Below, piece after piece: positions 42,224 to 52,562 of a stretch of 64,000 bases of DNA (its first letter is position 1; each line of letters starts with the position of its first letter). The translations under genes were made by a program, and so were the position numbers. This DNA comes from Hortaea werneckii (lineage: Eukaryota; Ascomycota; Dothideomycetes; Mycosphaerellales; Teratosphaeriaceae), in NCBI GenBank assembly GCA_037044905.1, contig JBAOKB010000162.1, positions 310,001 through 374,000 on the forward strand, read 5' to 3'. The notes under the pieces were generated by a model, which had not been told where the DNA came from, made no database searches, and saw only the letters and a program-made list of their open reading frames with translations.

Positions 42224-42914
42224 AGTGACACTTCAGAGGGCTGAAGGTCGAGCTGTGGCTACGTGATCAATCGGCAGAGAAATGATGGTGCTGCGTAGAC
42301 ATGGAAAAGGGAAGAAGAGAGCGGCTATACTGAAGAGAAGTCTTTATCAGACAGATTTGTCGGTACTATGTCAATGCCGACGGATCTGTTGAATCACTAC
42401 ATGAAAATCCAATTTCAAAATTTGCTAAACACTTCGCAGGATTTTGATCTGTGGCAGTCACTCGACCTCTTCTGTATGGGGCCACCAATTGCTTCCAGGA
42501 TTTGCATAGTAAATGTCTTGTTGTGCGGCAAAAACGATCTCATGAATGCAGACCAGAAGCAGAGAACATGAAATAAGACATCCAAGATCTGTAGACTTCC
42601 GGATTTCAATGCCCGAGAACGCGCGTGAGCCGGTATCTCAGTGCGGATATACATGGCTCTTCGATGGCGCACTCGCATCAGAAGAGCAGACTGGTAAGCT
42701 TGACACAGTCGGGTGACGATGGCAAACAGTGACTATTGTGACACTTTCAGATATCCTGGATAAGTCCCTCCCAAGCACATTCTTACTCTTCTCTCCGTTC
42801 TTCACGACATCTTTTTCTCGACGCTCTTGCACAGCTATCATTCGTGAAGGATAGCACTACGTTCTCTAACACTGAGCAAAATCAAGTATCACACTACAAT
42901 CATTCCCCAAGGCT
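42224..42914. other. Intergenic, no gene seen
   Basis: 691 bp between two genes on the same strand; presumably promoter and leader of the 42.9 kb gene. Confidence 0.5.
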
Positions 42915-44357
42915 ATGTCTCACGACAACGAGCATACCATCAATCGCATCGAGCCGATTTCTGGCAACTCCGATACACCAAACCAATCTAAGTACGACAA
43001 GCAGTTCATATTGAAGTACGATGAAGCTGATAGCCCTTGTAGCAATATCTTTGTGGATAATGACTTTTACGAGCTCTTTTCCCAGATGCCTCCTCTTGAC
43101 CCAACGTTGCAGCAACAAGACGAAGAGCTCCTCTTTCAGGCGAGTCATCATCCTCATTACCGAGCAACCCAAATCGCCAGCTACCCATTCCAGGACGCAT
43201 CTACAACCGCGCCAATCACACCCGCAGGCCTTCCTTCTCTGATGTCGCCATCAACCCAGAGCCACTTTTTTCCCAGCTCACATGACCTCTCCACTGCCTT
43301 TGACTCGCCTTCACTACGCGAGTCTTCTTCTGCAATACATGAGACCAGTCTTGACCATGGCAACAGAGGCAGACAAAATGCCACGGCATCAGGTCTGGGT
43401 GAAAAGTTCCAATGCGAGGACTGCTTGAAGCATGGAAACACCAAGATGTATCATAGAACCGCCAACTGTGGGCCGTCGCGGTGCAGAAAGCATCAGAAGA
43501 AATTCATGAAGGATCTGGACGCGCAAATGACGCCCATTTACGAGCTCGACGAAAGCGTCCTGTCCTACGAAGACGCTCGCCAATCCAAGTTCCCCTCTGT
43601 GAAGGCGCTCGTATACGAAGGTCCTGGTCTCGACGACTGGCAACTGTTTGTCGATCAGGGAGGCTATTGGACGCATCGCTTCATCCAAGCAGCGAATGTG
43701 CCATACACCGAGACCAATCCGTTCATGCTTATCGACAACATGAGCAACGACGAGAAGGCGATGCACTTGCACCTGATCAAACAACAACAGACTTACAACC
43801 ACAAGCCACACGAAGAGACATCCAAGGCCATCTATACTACCCGCTCCGTAACTTGCAGTCTTTGGATTCTGTTCCAGGCGATCCTCAATTTCCACCGAGG
43901 TGGTGAGGCTGTCTACCCTATCGGCGGGGCAAATGGAGGCTACGGCGATGAGAAGCGGCTCAAGATGTCGGCGAGGCTGCTTGAGATCGAAGGGATTCTA
44001 CGTAAAGATAAACGGGTACTGATGGACGTGATCGAAGGGCGAGGCGTGCTGGCCTTTGCTGCTCATCCAGTAGCTTATCAGGCTCGCAAACAGTCGAACA
44101 AGACCTGCAACGACAGGAAGAAGCGGAAATTCGATAAGGCAGAGCTGTATGATGAGGAGCACAAGCAGGGGACTGAGGAGGCGAAGGAGTTGGTTCCTAG
44201 AAAAGGCAAGAGGACTGGCAGAAGGGCAAAGGCACTTTCGTTGGATCCTCCCGAGGTCTCAAGCGAGGGTCTGATGGCTTTGGAGGAGGGCCGGGAGGGT
44301 GAAGGGCAGATCGAGGATCCATTCAAGGACTTTGCAGAGCATGTTGGGTTGAATTAA
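42915..44357 (+). CDS. Hypothetical protein with a conserved domain of unknown function
   Basis: 480 residues in one exon. The N-terminal third is polar and disordered. A Cys/His-containing stretch (FQCEDCLKHGNTKMYHRTAN, then CGPSRCRKHQKKF) follows near residues 163-196 and could bind zinc. The best-defined block is near residues 310-395: YTTRSVTCSLWILFQAILNF, GDEKRLKMSARLLEIEGILR, KDKRVLMDVIEGRGVLAFAA. The C-terminal tail is basic, then acidic. Related uncharacterised proteins are, as far as I recall, common in Dothideomycetes. Nuclear location is possible from the basic run RKGKRTGRRAK, but no function is claimed. Confidence 0.8.
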   Translation: MSHDNEHTINRIEPISGNSDTPNQSKYDKQFILKYDEADSPCSNIFVDNDFYELFSQMPPLDPTLQQQDEELLFQASHHPHYRATQIASYPFQDASTTAPITPAGLPSLMSPSTQSHFFPSSHDLSTAFDSPSLRESSSAIHETSLDHGNRGRQNATASGLGEKFQCEDCLKHGNTKMYHRTANCGPSRCRKHQKKFMKDLDAQMTPIYELDESVLSYEDARQSKFPSVKALVYEGPGLDDWQLFVDQGGYWTHRFIQAANVPYTETNPFMLIDNMSNDEKAMHLHLIKQQQTYNHKPHEETSKAIYTTRSVTCSLWILFQAILNFHRGGEAVYPIGGANGGYGDEKRLKMSARLLEIEGILRKDKRVLMDVIEGRGVLAFAAHPVAYQARKQSNKTCNDRKKRKFDKAELYDEEHKQGTEEAKELVPRKGKRTGRRAKALSLDPPEVSSEGLMALEEGREGEGQIEDPFKDFAEHVGLN

Positions 44358-45131
44358 TGTGGATTGGACTGGATAGCAGTTGTAGTTCTTGTATGGAGAG
44401 TAGTATTCCAATAAGTTTCCAGCAGCCGGTGTGTGTTGTCATCGGCACGGATGATGTCCTTCGCGAGACCCTCAAAAATCACTAGAATGCGAGAGTGACT
44501 ATGTCTGGCAATGTTCTGTTGATGTTGTAAGATGGTCTTCTCGGCATTGGAGATTTAGTACCGAGGCGAAAATGCATTGCTCCGACATGGGTGGCGGGTG
44601 GCGAAGGGTAACATGGAGTGCGCCTCGTCGAGACGCTGTTTGGCCGCCTATCAAGAGTAGTAATTATTCGTGGTGCCAGTTTGGGTTCGAGAGGAATACT
44701 GTCAAATGCTGTATACGTAGGTACATAGTAGTAGATGCCATCGGTAACTGATGAGCGCGGCCATTGCGGACAGGCATCTACGGCACCTGCGAGGTAGTGT
44801 ACGGCCTTTGGTGGCCTTCGGTGGCCTTCGGTGGCCTTTGTGTGAAATGCAGCGGTTGCGCCATCGCACGAGTGTGGAACAAGGGACAGATCTAGCCAAT
44901 CACACGCGCGCTGGGTGGCATTAGTCTCCCGAGATCGCTAGGGCATTCACTTAGGGCCGCTAGCGCATCGATTTGTGAGCCACGTCGTTGACGGTAAGAT
45001 TCCCCAAGACTTCGAAGTTTTGTTGCTCTTTTTGCTCACTACATACCTATACCCATCCTTCTTCAGGAGAGACATGCGATAGGAGTCGTTGTCTCTTGTG
45101 TTGGAGTTGACTTGCATCTTCGGGAGGCAAT
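44358..45131. other. Intergenic, upstream of MET5
   Basis: 774 bp with no gene seen. It holds a short tandem repeat at 44803-44842 and the MET5 promoter. Confidence 0.5.
44803..44842. repeat. 10-bp tandem repeat, four units
   Basis: GGCCTTTGGT, GGCCTTCGGT, GGCCTTCGGT and GGCCTTTGTG follow one another about 290 bp upstream of the MET5 ATG. Confidence 0.85.
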
Positions 45132-48100
45132 ATGGCCTCGTCCATCTTGACGCCAGGCGAAGCCGGTAAGTGGCAGCCATGCCCCGCTATGGTTGTTCCC
45201 ATGGTTCAGACCAGATGCGGCGGGGAGTGGCGAGGCGATGCGATGCCATGAGGACGAGCGCAATACTGACTGAGATATGCAGTCGCCCGCATCGCCTACC
45301 TTTCTTCCGACGTTGTCGTCTCCGTCCAGCCCGCCCTCTCCACCGACAGCGAGTTCTCCCGCTTCCTCCACCAGTACGCCTCAAACAAGGCCTCGAGCAT
45401 TGTCTGCAGAGGGATCCCCGAGGTCCAAAGCGTACGCCACAATGTCGACCCGCTGCTTTCAGTATACCAGCCAGTCCGCAGCGGCAAGATCACCTCCGTC
45501 ACCACGGCCAGCAACATCCTTCTCCAGAGCATCCCCCACCTCTACAGACTGGCACAGTACCCCGTAGTCATCCACGTTAGCCTGCATCCCGCAGGCTACC
45601 CAGACTATGGTGATATTACAAGCATCCGCAACTGCGGCTTCTCCTTCTTGCAGAGCAACTCACTGCAGGAGGCGCAGGATCTGGCTTTGACCGCTCATGC
45701 GCTGGCGATCAGGAGTGGCAAGGGTGTGATCCACTTCTTTGACCCCGCGAACTCGCAGAATGCCCACCCGATCTCACACGAGAGCCGCGAGCTTGTACAG
45801 AATGTGCTGAACATCGACCTGGCAAGGCAGTACCAGGGTGTCAAGAGCCAGGAGACGACGCTGTACGTTGGCGAGGGCCGATCTCAGGTCCGAGAAGTTG
45901 GGCTCAATGAGGCGCCTACTGCCAACGGCTCCCTCACACAACCACAGCAGACAAGTTCAGGCGAACAGAGCCCACGCGACCCTTCCTCGGCTTCTTCGTC
46001 TTCGTCAGACCGCAAGGACAGCAGTTCTCGGGCACCCTCAGTGGCCGAGTCAGCTACAACGGTGGACTCGCAGCCTAAGCCGGTGAGCTCAGATGATGTT
46101 GACTCCATTTGCGACTCGATCTGGTCCCAGATCTCCGGGGCCACTGGCAGGAAGTACAGCGCATTCGCTTACACTGGACCACGGAATGCCGAGAACGCGC
46201 TCTTCCTTTTTGGCTCTGACCCCGCCCTTTTCGGAGCTGAGTTCGAGAGCGCAACGCAGGCCGACTTCTTTAGGGGTGTAGGCCTCATCACACCAACTTT
46301 GTACAGGCCATGGTTGACAGAGCGCTTGAACGAAGCTGTGCCAAAGACCGTCAAGAGGATCGCTGTCTTGGAACAGGTGCGGAGAAAGACGACCAAGTGG
46401 GGTCCGATCCTTTTGGACCTGCTCATGTCCCTGAAGTCTGCAGGCCAGCAGCAGAGCCCGACGCTCGTTGGATATCAGCTGGGATACCTCGAGGTATCAA
46501 CTATCACCCAGGCGCTATCAGGCATTTTCCAGAACCTTTTGGCGAAGGCCCCTATTCAGAATCTCGAAATTGGTCAGCACGATGGTCCGAAGGCGACTCT
46601 TTCTGGTACTCAGAAGGAGTTTGAGCTTAGCCAGCCGAAGTTGGAGAACGCGTACATGAAAATTCTTGACCAGTTGTTCGGGCAGAGACTGCACATCGTA
46701 AATGCGTTGTCCAACGGCGACGGTGTAGAAGACCGCACAATTAGCTCTACCCCAGGCTATGGCTTTGGCTCTCTTTTGGCCCGCAAGGAGCACCGCGAGC
46801 GTTTTGTCAGCGAGGTGCAGGCGGCTGCAAAGACCAGAGACTTTACGACCGATGCGCCGCTGAAGTGGCTGTCTCAGTGGGCTTTGGCTGCTTCGGACGC
46901 CGACAAGGCGAACAAGATCGCGCCTGAGGTCATTAGCAGATTATCTACCGACGGTTCAGTGGCCGCCAACAAGCTCTTGAGCTCAAAGGGTCTCTTCTAC
47001 AAGGAATCGCAGTGGCTGATGGGCTCTGATGCTTGGGCTTACGATCTGGGCAACAGCGGTGTGCATCACATGCTCGCAAGCGGCGAGAACATGAACATGC
47101 TTATCGTCGACTCCACGCCATACAGCGAGCGCACCGCTGAGGACGCTGCTAGGAGAAAGAAGGATATCGGTCTTTACGCCATGAACTTTGGCAACGCCTA
47201 TGTCGCATCGACTGCGGTCTACAGCTCCTACACCCAGGTCCTATCCGCAATGATGGAGGCTGAGGCTTTTGAAGGTCCCTCCGTCGTGCTAGCGTACCTG
47301 CCGTACAACAACGAAGAAGACTCTCCAATGACCGTCCTCCAGGAGACCAAGAAGGCAGTCGATCTTGGATACTGGCCGCTCTACCGGTGGAACCCCAAGG
47401 CCGAAGAGAAGGGCGAGGAGACTTTCAAGCTTGACTCGGAGAGAATCAAGCACGAGCTTCAGCAATTCCTCAAGAGGGACAATCAGCTCTCGCAGCTTAT
47501 GCGGAGGCATCCTCAGTTCCATGCCAACCTATCTGAATCTTACGGCACAGAGGTACGCAAGGTACAGAAGCGGAAGGCGAAGGATGCGTACGAGGTTCTG
47601 CTCGAAGGTCTGCAGGGTGCGCCAATGACAATCCTCTTCGCTTCGGACAATGGTAACGCTGAGAACCTTTCGAAGCGTCTGGGCAACCGCGGCAAGGCCA
47701 GAGGGTTGAAGACCATGGTAATGGCCATGGACGAATACCCGCTCGAGGACATGAACAACGAAGAAAACATTGTCTTCATCACTTCCACTGCAGGTCAGGG
47801 TGAATTCCCTCAGAACGGCCGCAACTTCTGGGAGGGTGTCAAGAACAGCACCGACCTGGACCTAGCCACTGTGAACTTCTCAGTCTTCGCGCTGGGTGAC
47901 AGCCACTACTGGCCCAGGAAGGAAGACAAGCATTACTACAACAAGCCGGGCAAGGACCTCTTCGCTCGTTTGATCACGCTTGGGGGCAAGTCTCTCGTCG
48001 AATGCGGGCTTGGTGATGACCAAGATCCAGATGGCTACCAGACTGGATACGCCGAATGGGAGCCCAAGCTGTGGGAGGCGCTCGGTGTAGCGAACGTCGA

Positions 48101-49902
48101 CGGTCTGCCAGAGGAGCCTCCGCCACTTACCAACGAGGATATCAAGATTGGCTCCAACTTCTTGCGTGGTACCATCGCCGAGGGATTGGTTGATGAGAGC
48201 ACGGGCGCCATCAGTGCATCAGACCAGCAGCTTACCAAGTTCCACGGTATCTACATGCAAGATGACCGTGATCTGCGTGATGAGCGCAAGGCCCAGGGTC
48301 TTGAACCCGCTTACAGCTTCATGATTCGGTGCAGATTACCTGGTGGTGTCGCTACTCCGACTCAGTGGAACCAGATGGATGCCATCTCAACGCAGCTTGG
48401 CAACGAGACCATGAAGCTCACGACAAGGCAGACCTTCCAGTTCCACGGTATCGTAAAGGGCAAGTTGAAACCAGCCATGCAGGGCATCAACAAGGCACTG
48501 ATGACGACCATCGCTGCTTGCGGTGATGTCAACCGTAACGTCATGTGCTCTTCGTTGCCAGAGATGAACGAGCTGCACCGTGAGGCGCATGCTTGCTCAA
48601 AGAAGATCAGTGACCACCTCCTTCCAAGCACGACTGCCTACCACGAGATTTGGATCAAGGATGAGAACGACAAGAACGTGCAGGTCGCAGGCGATGCTGT
48701 GCAGGACTTTGAGCCATTGTACGGACCGACGTACCTACCGAGAAAGTTCAAGATCACGATCGCCATCCCGCCGCACAACGACACTGATGTCTACGCTCAC
48801 GACATTGGTCTGATTGCCATCAAGGGTGACGACGGCAAGCTGCAAGGTTTCAACGTCCTCGCCGGTGGTGGTATGGGTGCTACCCACAACAACAAGAAGA
48901 CCTACCCACAAGTCGGTCGCATGTTCGGCTACTGCTCTAAGGAGGATGTGCACATTGTCTGTGAGAAGATCATGCTTGTGCAGCGTGACAATGGTGATCG
49001 CAAGAACAGGAAGCACGCCCGTCTAAAATACACCATTGATGACATGACCGTTGAGGGTTTCCGCGGTGAGGTCGAGAAGCTATGGGGCCAGAAGTTCGAG
49101 GAACCGAAGAAGTTTCACTTCGAAAGCAACATCGACACTTTCGGCTGGCAGAAGGACGAGACTGGCATGAACCACTTCACCATGTTCATTGAGAACGGCC
49201 GTATTGAGGATACCGCCGAATTCCCGATGAAGACTGGTTTGAGGGAGATTGCTAAGGTCCACAAGGGCGAGTTCAGATTGACTGGTAACCAGCACTTGAT
49301 CTTGTCCAATGTGTCGGAGGACCAACTGGACACGATGAAGGACATGCTGAAGAAGTACAAGCTGGATAACACAAACTTCTCTGGACTCAGACTGAGCAGC
49401 TCAGCTTGTGTTGCGTTCCCCACTTGCGGTCTGGCTATGGCTGAATCCGAGCGTTACTTGCCTGAGCTGATCACCAAGCTCGAGACTGTCGTCGAGGAGT
49501 CCGGTCTGAGGCAGGACAGCATCGTCATGCGTATGACTGGTTGCCCCAACGGCTGCGCTCGGCCATGGCTCGCTGAGGTCGCCTTCGTTGGCAAGGCCTA
49601 CGGAGCATACAACATGTACCTTGGTGGCGGCTACCACGGTAACAGACTGAACAAGCTGTACCGTAGCAGCATCAAGGAGGACGAGATTCTTGGCATCCTC
49701 AAGCCCCTCGTTAAGCGCTACGCGCTTGAGCGCAACGAGGGTGAGAGATTCGGTGATTTCGTCGTGAGGATTGGGATGATCAAGCCTACGACTGACGGCA
49801 CCAACTTCCACATGGACGTAAGTGACTTCACTTTCGACGATGCTTAAGAATGTTACTGATGAAACTTTGCAGACTGCTGAGGCCGAGGAGGAAGACGAGT
49901 AA
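45132..49902 (+). CDS. MET5: Sulfite reductase (NADPH) hemoprotein beta subunit
   Basis: 1532 residues in three exons: 45132-45165, 45283-49817 and 49873-49902. Intron 1 (117 nt) and intron 2 (55 nt) have GTAAGT-type donors, and intron 2 lies just before the acidic end TAEAEEEDE. The N-terminal pyruvate-ferredoxin-oxidoreductase-like region is followed by a flavodoxin-like domain (MTILFASDNGNAENLSKRLG, FITSTAGQGEFPQNGRNFWE, FALGDSHYW). The sulfite/nitrite reductase repeats follow (LTTRQTFQFHGIVKG, CGDVNRNVMCS). The siroheme / 4Fe-4S ligands C-x5-C (SSACVAFPTCGLA) and C-x3-C (MTGCPNGCARP) are intact. The enzyme reduces sulfite to sulfide for cysteine and methionine. Reading is uninterrupted over 4.5 kb, in contrast to the broken genes on the left. 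Confidence 0.96.
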
Positions 49903-50544
49903 ATACAGATACGGAGGCTTTAGTGTCTTAGGCATGGCATATGGCGTAACGGAGCATAGCGCGATCTAGGGTGGGAATGTCTTGGTTAGTGTAGGGACCA
50001 AAATAGGAGAAAATGTACTTCACGCAATACCATAACGCATGTTTGAAAGTCATTGGTTTCAATCCCGTGTCTTTTTGAGTTGAATCAGAATAATCATAAA
50101 TTGCTTTAAACCGAGCACGTCGGTCTTGAGTCAATATGATAAGATGCAGTGGGGCGTATGGTCATGAAATTAAAGGAAGGGGGAAAAATAAAAGATCAAT
50201 CGCGATTACTCGTGAAATTATACAAGCTTCGACATGGCCGGCGGTGCGATAGCAGACGAGAATGAAGTGCGTGGTACGAGTATATATAGTAGTGTAGCTC
50301 GGTATCAAAAATGATTGGTTCCTGAATAATGACCCTGTCGTAGGTGACCGCTCTCGTCCTCGAACATATCTCCTAGCAAATGAGTGGCATAATGGTTGAA
50401 GAAGGCCCACTAAACTACAGCAGAGCTGTGTAGACGACGTGGAGGAAGCGATTTGAGTTAGTACTCATGCTTCTCATCCCGTAAATGTATAAATGTAAAG
50501 CGGCGTCTAATCACGAAAGGCGGCCATCACTCTTGAATACAGTA
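49903..50544. other. MET5 downstream region up to the transposon
   Basis: About 640 bp with no gene seen. Base composition is ordinary until the inverted repeat begins. Confidence 0.5.
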
Positions 50545-50548
50545 ATAG

Positions 50549-50578
50549 CAACCGTCGGTACAGCCTCTCGTAAGCCTA
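50549..50578 (+). repeat. Left terminal inverted repeat of the DNA transposon
   Basis: Starts CAACCGTCGGTACAGCCTCT; pairs with 52168-52197 with one mismatch at position 8. Unlike the interior it keeps CpA and CpG sites. Confidence 0.85.
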
Positions 50579-52167
50579 CTAGCGGGGTTAAAGCTTCCGC
50601 GTCGCTTTATTAACAATACACCTCTCTACTTTAAACTACTATAACACGCTTAATTTTTATCCGAATTATACTAGGAAAAGGCGAGTAGTCGACTCTAGCT
50701 AAAGCTTAAATTATTGCTAAAGTCGATATTAAAAAAGACTAAGGAATAATTATTTAATAGCTATTTAAAGCTAAAGCTAATAGCGGAGCTATTAATAAAA
50801 ATACCTAGCCTACCTAAGCGACTTATAAACGCTAGTTACGCGATATAGAGCGTAAGGGCCTTATTAAAGGGCTTCGTAAGAGGCGAAAGAAGAGTATATA
50901 CCTTAATTAGACTAGTAAAAATATAAAACTATTAGCTAACGACCTTAATAAGCTCGGCCGTAGCCCTTAGTAGTACTAAAATAAGTACCTTAGTACTACC
51001 TCTCGTAAGTACTATATAGATCTATAAACACTAAGGGCTAATATAAGAGCTCGAGTACCTTCTATAAAGTAGAGAGAGCTCCCTTAGTAGTAGTACCTCT
51101 CGAAGAGCGTAGTAGATAAGCGCTAGTAGTACGCTTCGAAGAAGAAGGGCCTTATACCGGCTTTCTAGCATAATAGAGTCTATACTAATAAACACTATAT
51201 CCCCTCGGATCTTTAGTACGCTAATACTACTTTCGTTAAACGAGGGGACCTAAATAAGCCTTATAACTAAGCAATAAAGCCGAGAGACCTCCCGAAGAAG
51301 AGGCTACTAGTCTACGTTATAGCTAGAGTCTTATATTACAACTATACTAAGCTAATCTTCTTCTATAATAAACACTTTAAAACTAAAGACGACCACGAAA
51401 AATAGTAATAATATAGGTTAAGGCGTAATAGGAGGCCCTATATAAAGTATAGTAATAAAGAGTTTAATAAGGCCTATTACTAGTAGGATACTAAAAAGCC
51501 TATCTATAAGGATCTTCTAAAGTCGACTATTATAACAAATAAGTACTATACTAAAAGGATCTTATTACGCTATAGAGCTCTCTATAATAAGGTTAAGTAT
51601 CGACTACTTAGTAGCTAAAAAGCCTTCTTAGTCGAAGACTATATATAGAGCTATAGTACCCGTAGATCTAGTAGAAATAATAAAGTAAGGTAACATAAGG
51701 AATACTATAAACTTAATTCTAATAATTATCTACCTTCTTTACTAGATTTAAACCTTATTAAAGGGGTATAGAAGCTTCTAAACTACTAGCTTTAATATAA
51801 GGACCTCTATAAGCTTAACTTTAAACAGCTTTAGAGGGTAATCTAAAAGGCCTAGTAGGAAATAGATTAATATAAGATCTAAGAGCTTATAGATAAACTA
51901 CCTTACTACTATAGAAAGGTCGTAGATAGCCCTAAAACCCTTATACGGACTAATAGATAGTAATAGGGTAGTTAGTAGTAGGGGTAGTAGAGAAGCTACT
52001 ATAGAGCTTTAATAATAATACCTTTTCGGGAGCTCCCGTAGGCTTTATTTTTAGTACTCTCTATAGACTATATTATTAAATAATTAAGTATATACGAGGT
52101 TTTAGTAGATAGTCCTACTACTTAGAAGCTAAATAGTACTAAATTTAGTAAGCGGGTTTACCTCGGC

Positions 52168-52197
52168 TAGGCTTACGAGAGGCTGTACCTACGGTTG
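52168..52197 (-). repeat. Right terminal inverted repeat of the DNA transposon
   Basis: Its reverse complement starts CAACCGTAGGTACAGCCTCT, matching the left end except one base. Confidence 0.85.
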
Positions 52198-52201
52198 ATA
52201 G

Positions 52202-52562
52202 CAAACTGAATGGAGGACGGTCCGGGAAATTCAGTCGAAAGGTCCACAGCAAAAGCAGGGTTCCGGTGGACATTGGCCGATATAGTTGCTCAGAACTGGT
52301 CGATTATGTCAGGGAATATTCCACGTGCGGTGGTACAGTGCGCGTCCCCCGGTGGTGAAGTCAGCACTCGGTTAGTGATCGGCCGGCGGGACGGCTCCAG
52401 TCTGGCCCAGATGTTTGCGAGAGAAGTCTGGGGAAAGAATGCACGGATCATGCGAACCTGCCCCTCGGCTCATCACTCCCGAGGTCGGCTATGATATGTA
52501 CCTCCTACTGTATCTCGCCCTCGCCACCATGCCACTTCCCTCGAACAACAACACCATCCATC
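52202..52562. promoter_or_regulatory. Upstream region of the peroxisomal Lon gene
   Basis: About 360 bp of ordinary composition between the transposon and the Lon ATG. The transposon therefore sits close to this promoter. The Lon frame stays open from 52491, but family similarity starts at the ATG at 52563. Confidence 0.5.

Larger units (their letters stand above)
50549..52197. mobile_element. RIP-degraded DNA transposon, probably Tc1/mariner-like
   Basis: A 1649-bp AT-rich block bounded by terminal inverted repeats. The left end (50549-50578) and the reverse complement of the right end (52168-52197) agree at 29 of 30 bases, starting CAACCGT. ATAG stands directly outside both ends (50545-50548 and 52198-52201), so the target duplication is ATAG, or TA within it. 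Inside, CpA and TpG are almost absent and TpA is very common, as RIP leaves them. Every frame is cut by many stops. Peptide traces such as KNIKLLANDLNKLG and LIDKLPYYYRKVVDSPKTLI look like the transposase of mariner-type elements, the second resembling its C-terminal part. The superfamily call is moderate; the element itself is clear. Confidence 0.8.

Noticed and set aside
45132..49902. MET5 as a fused flavoprotein or bifunctional novelty
   Set aside because: The flavodoxin-like domain ahead of the siroheme module is the normal architecture and length of fungal Met5.
50549..52197. Centromere-like or isochore AT-rich DNA
   Set aside because: The sharp inverted ends and flanking ATAG define a transposon.
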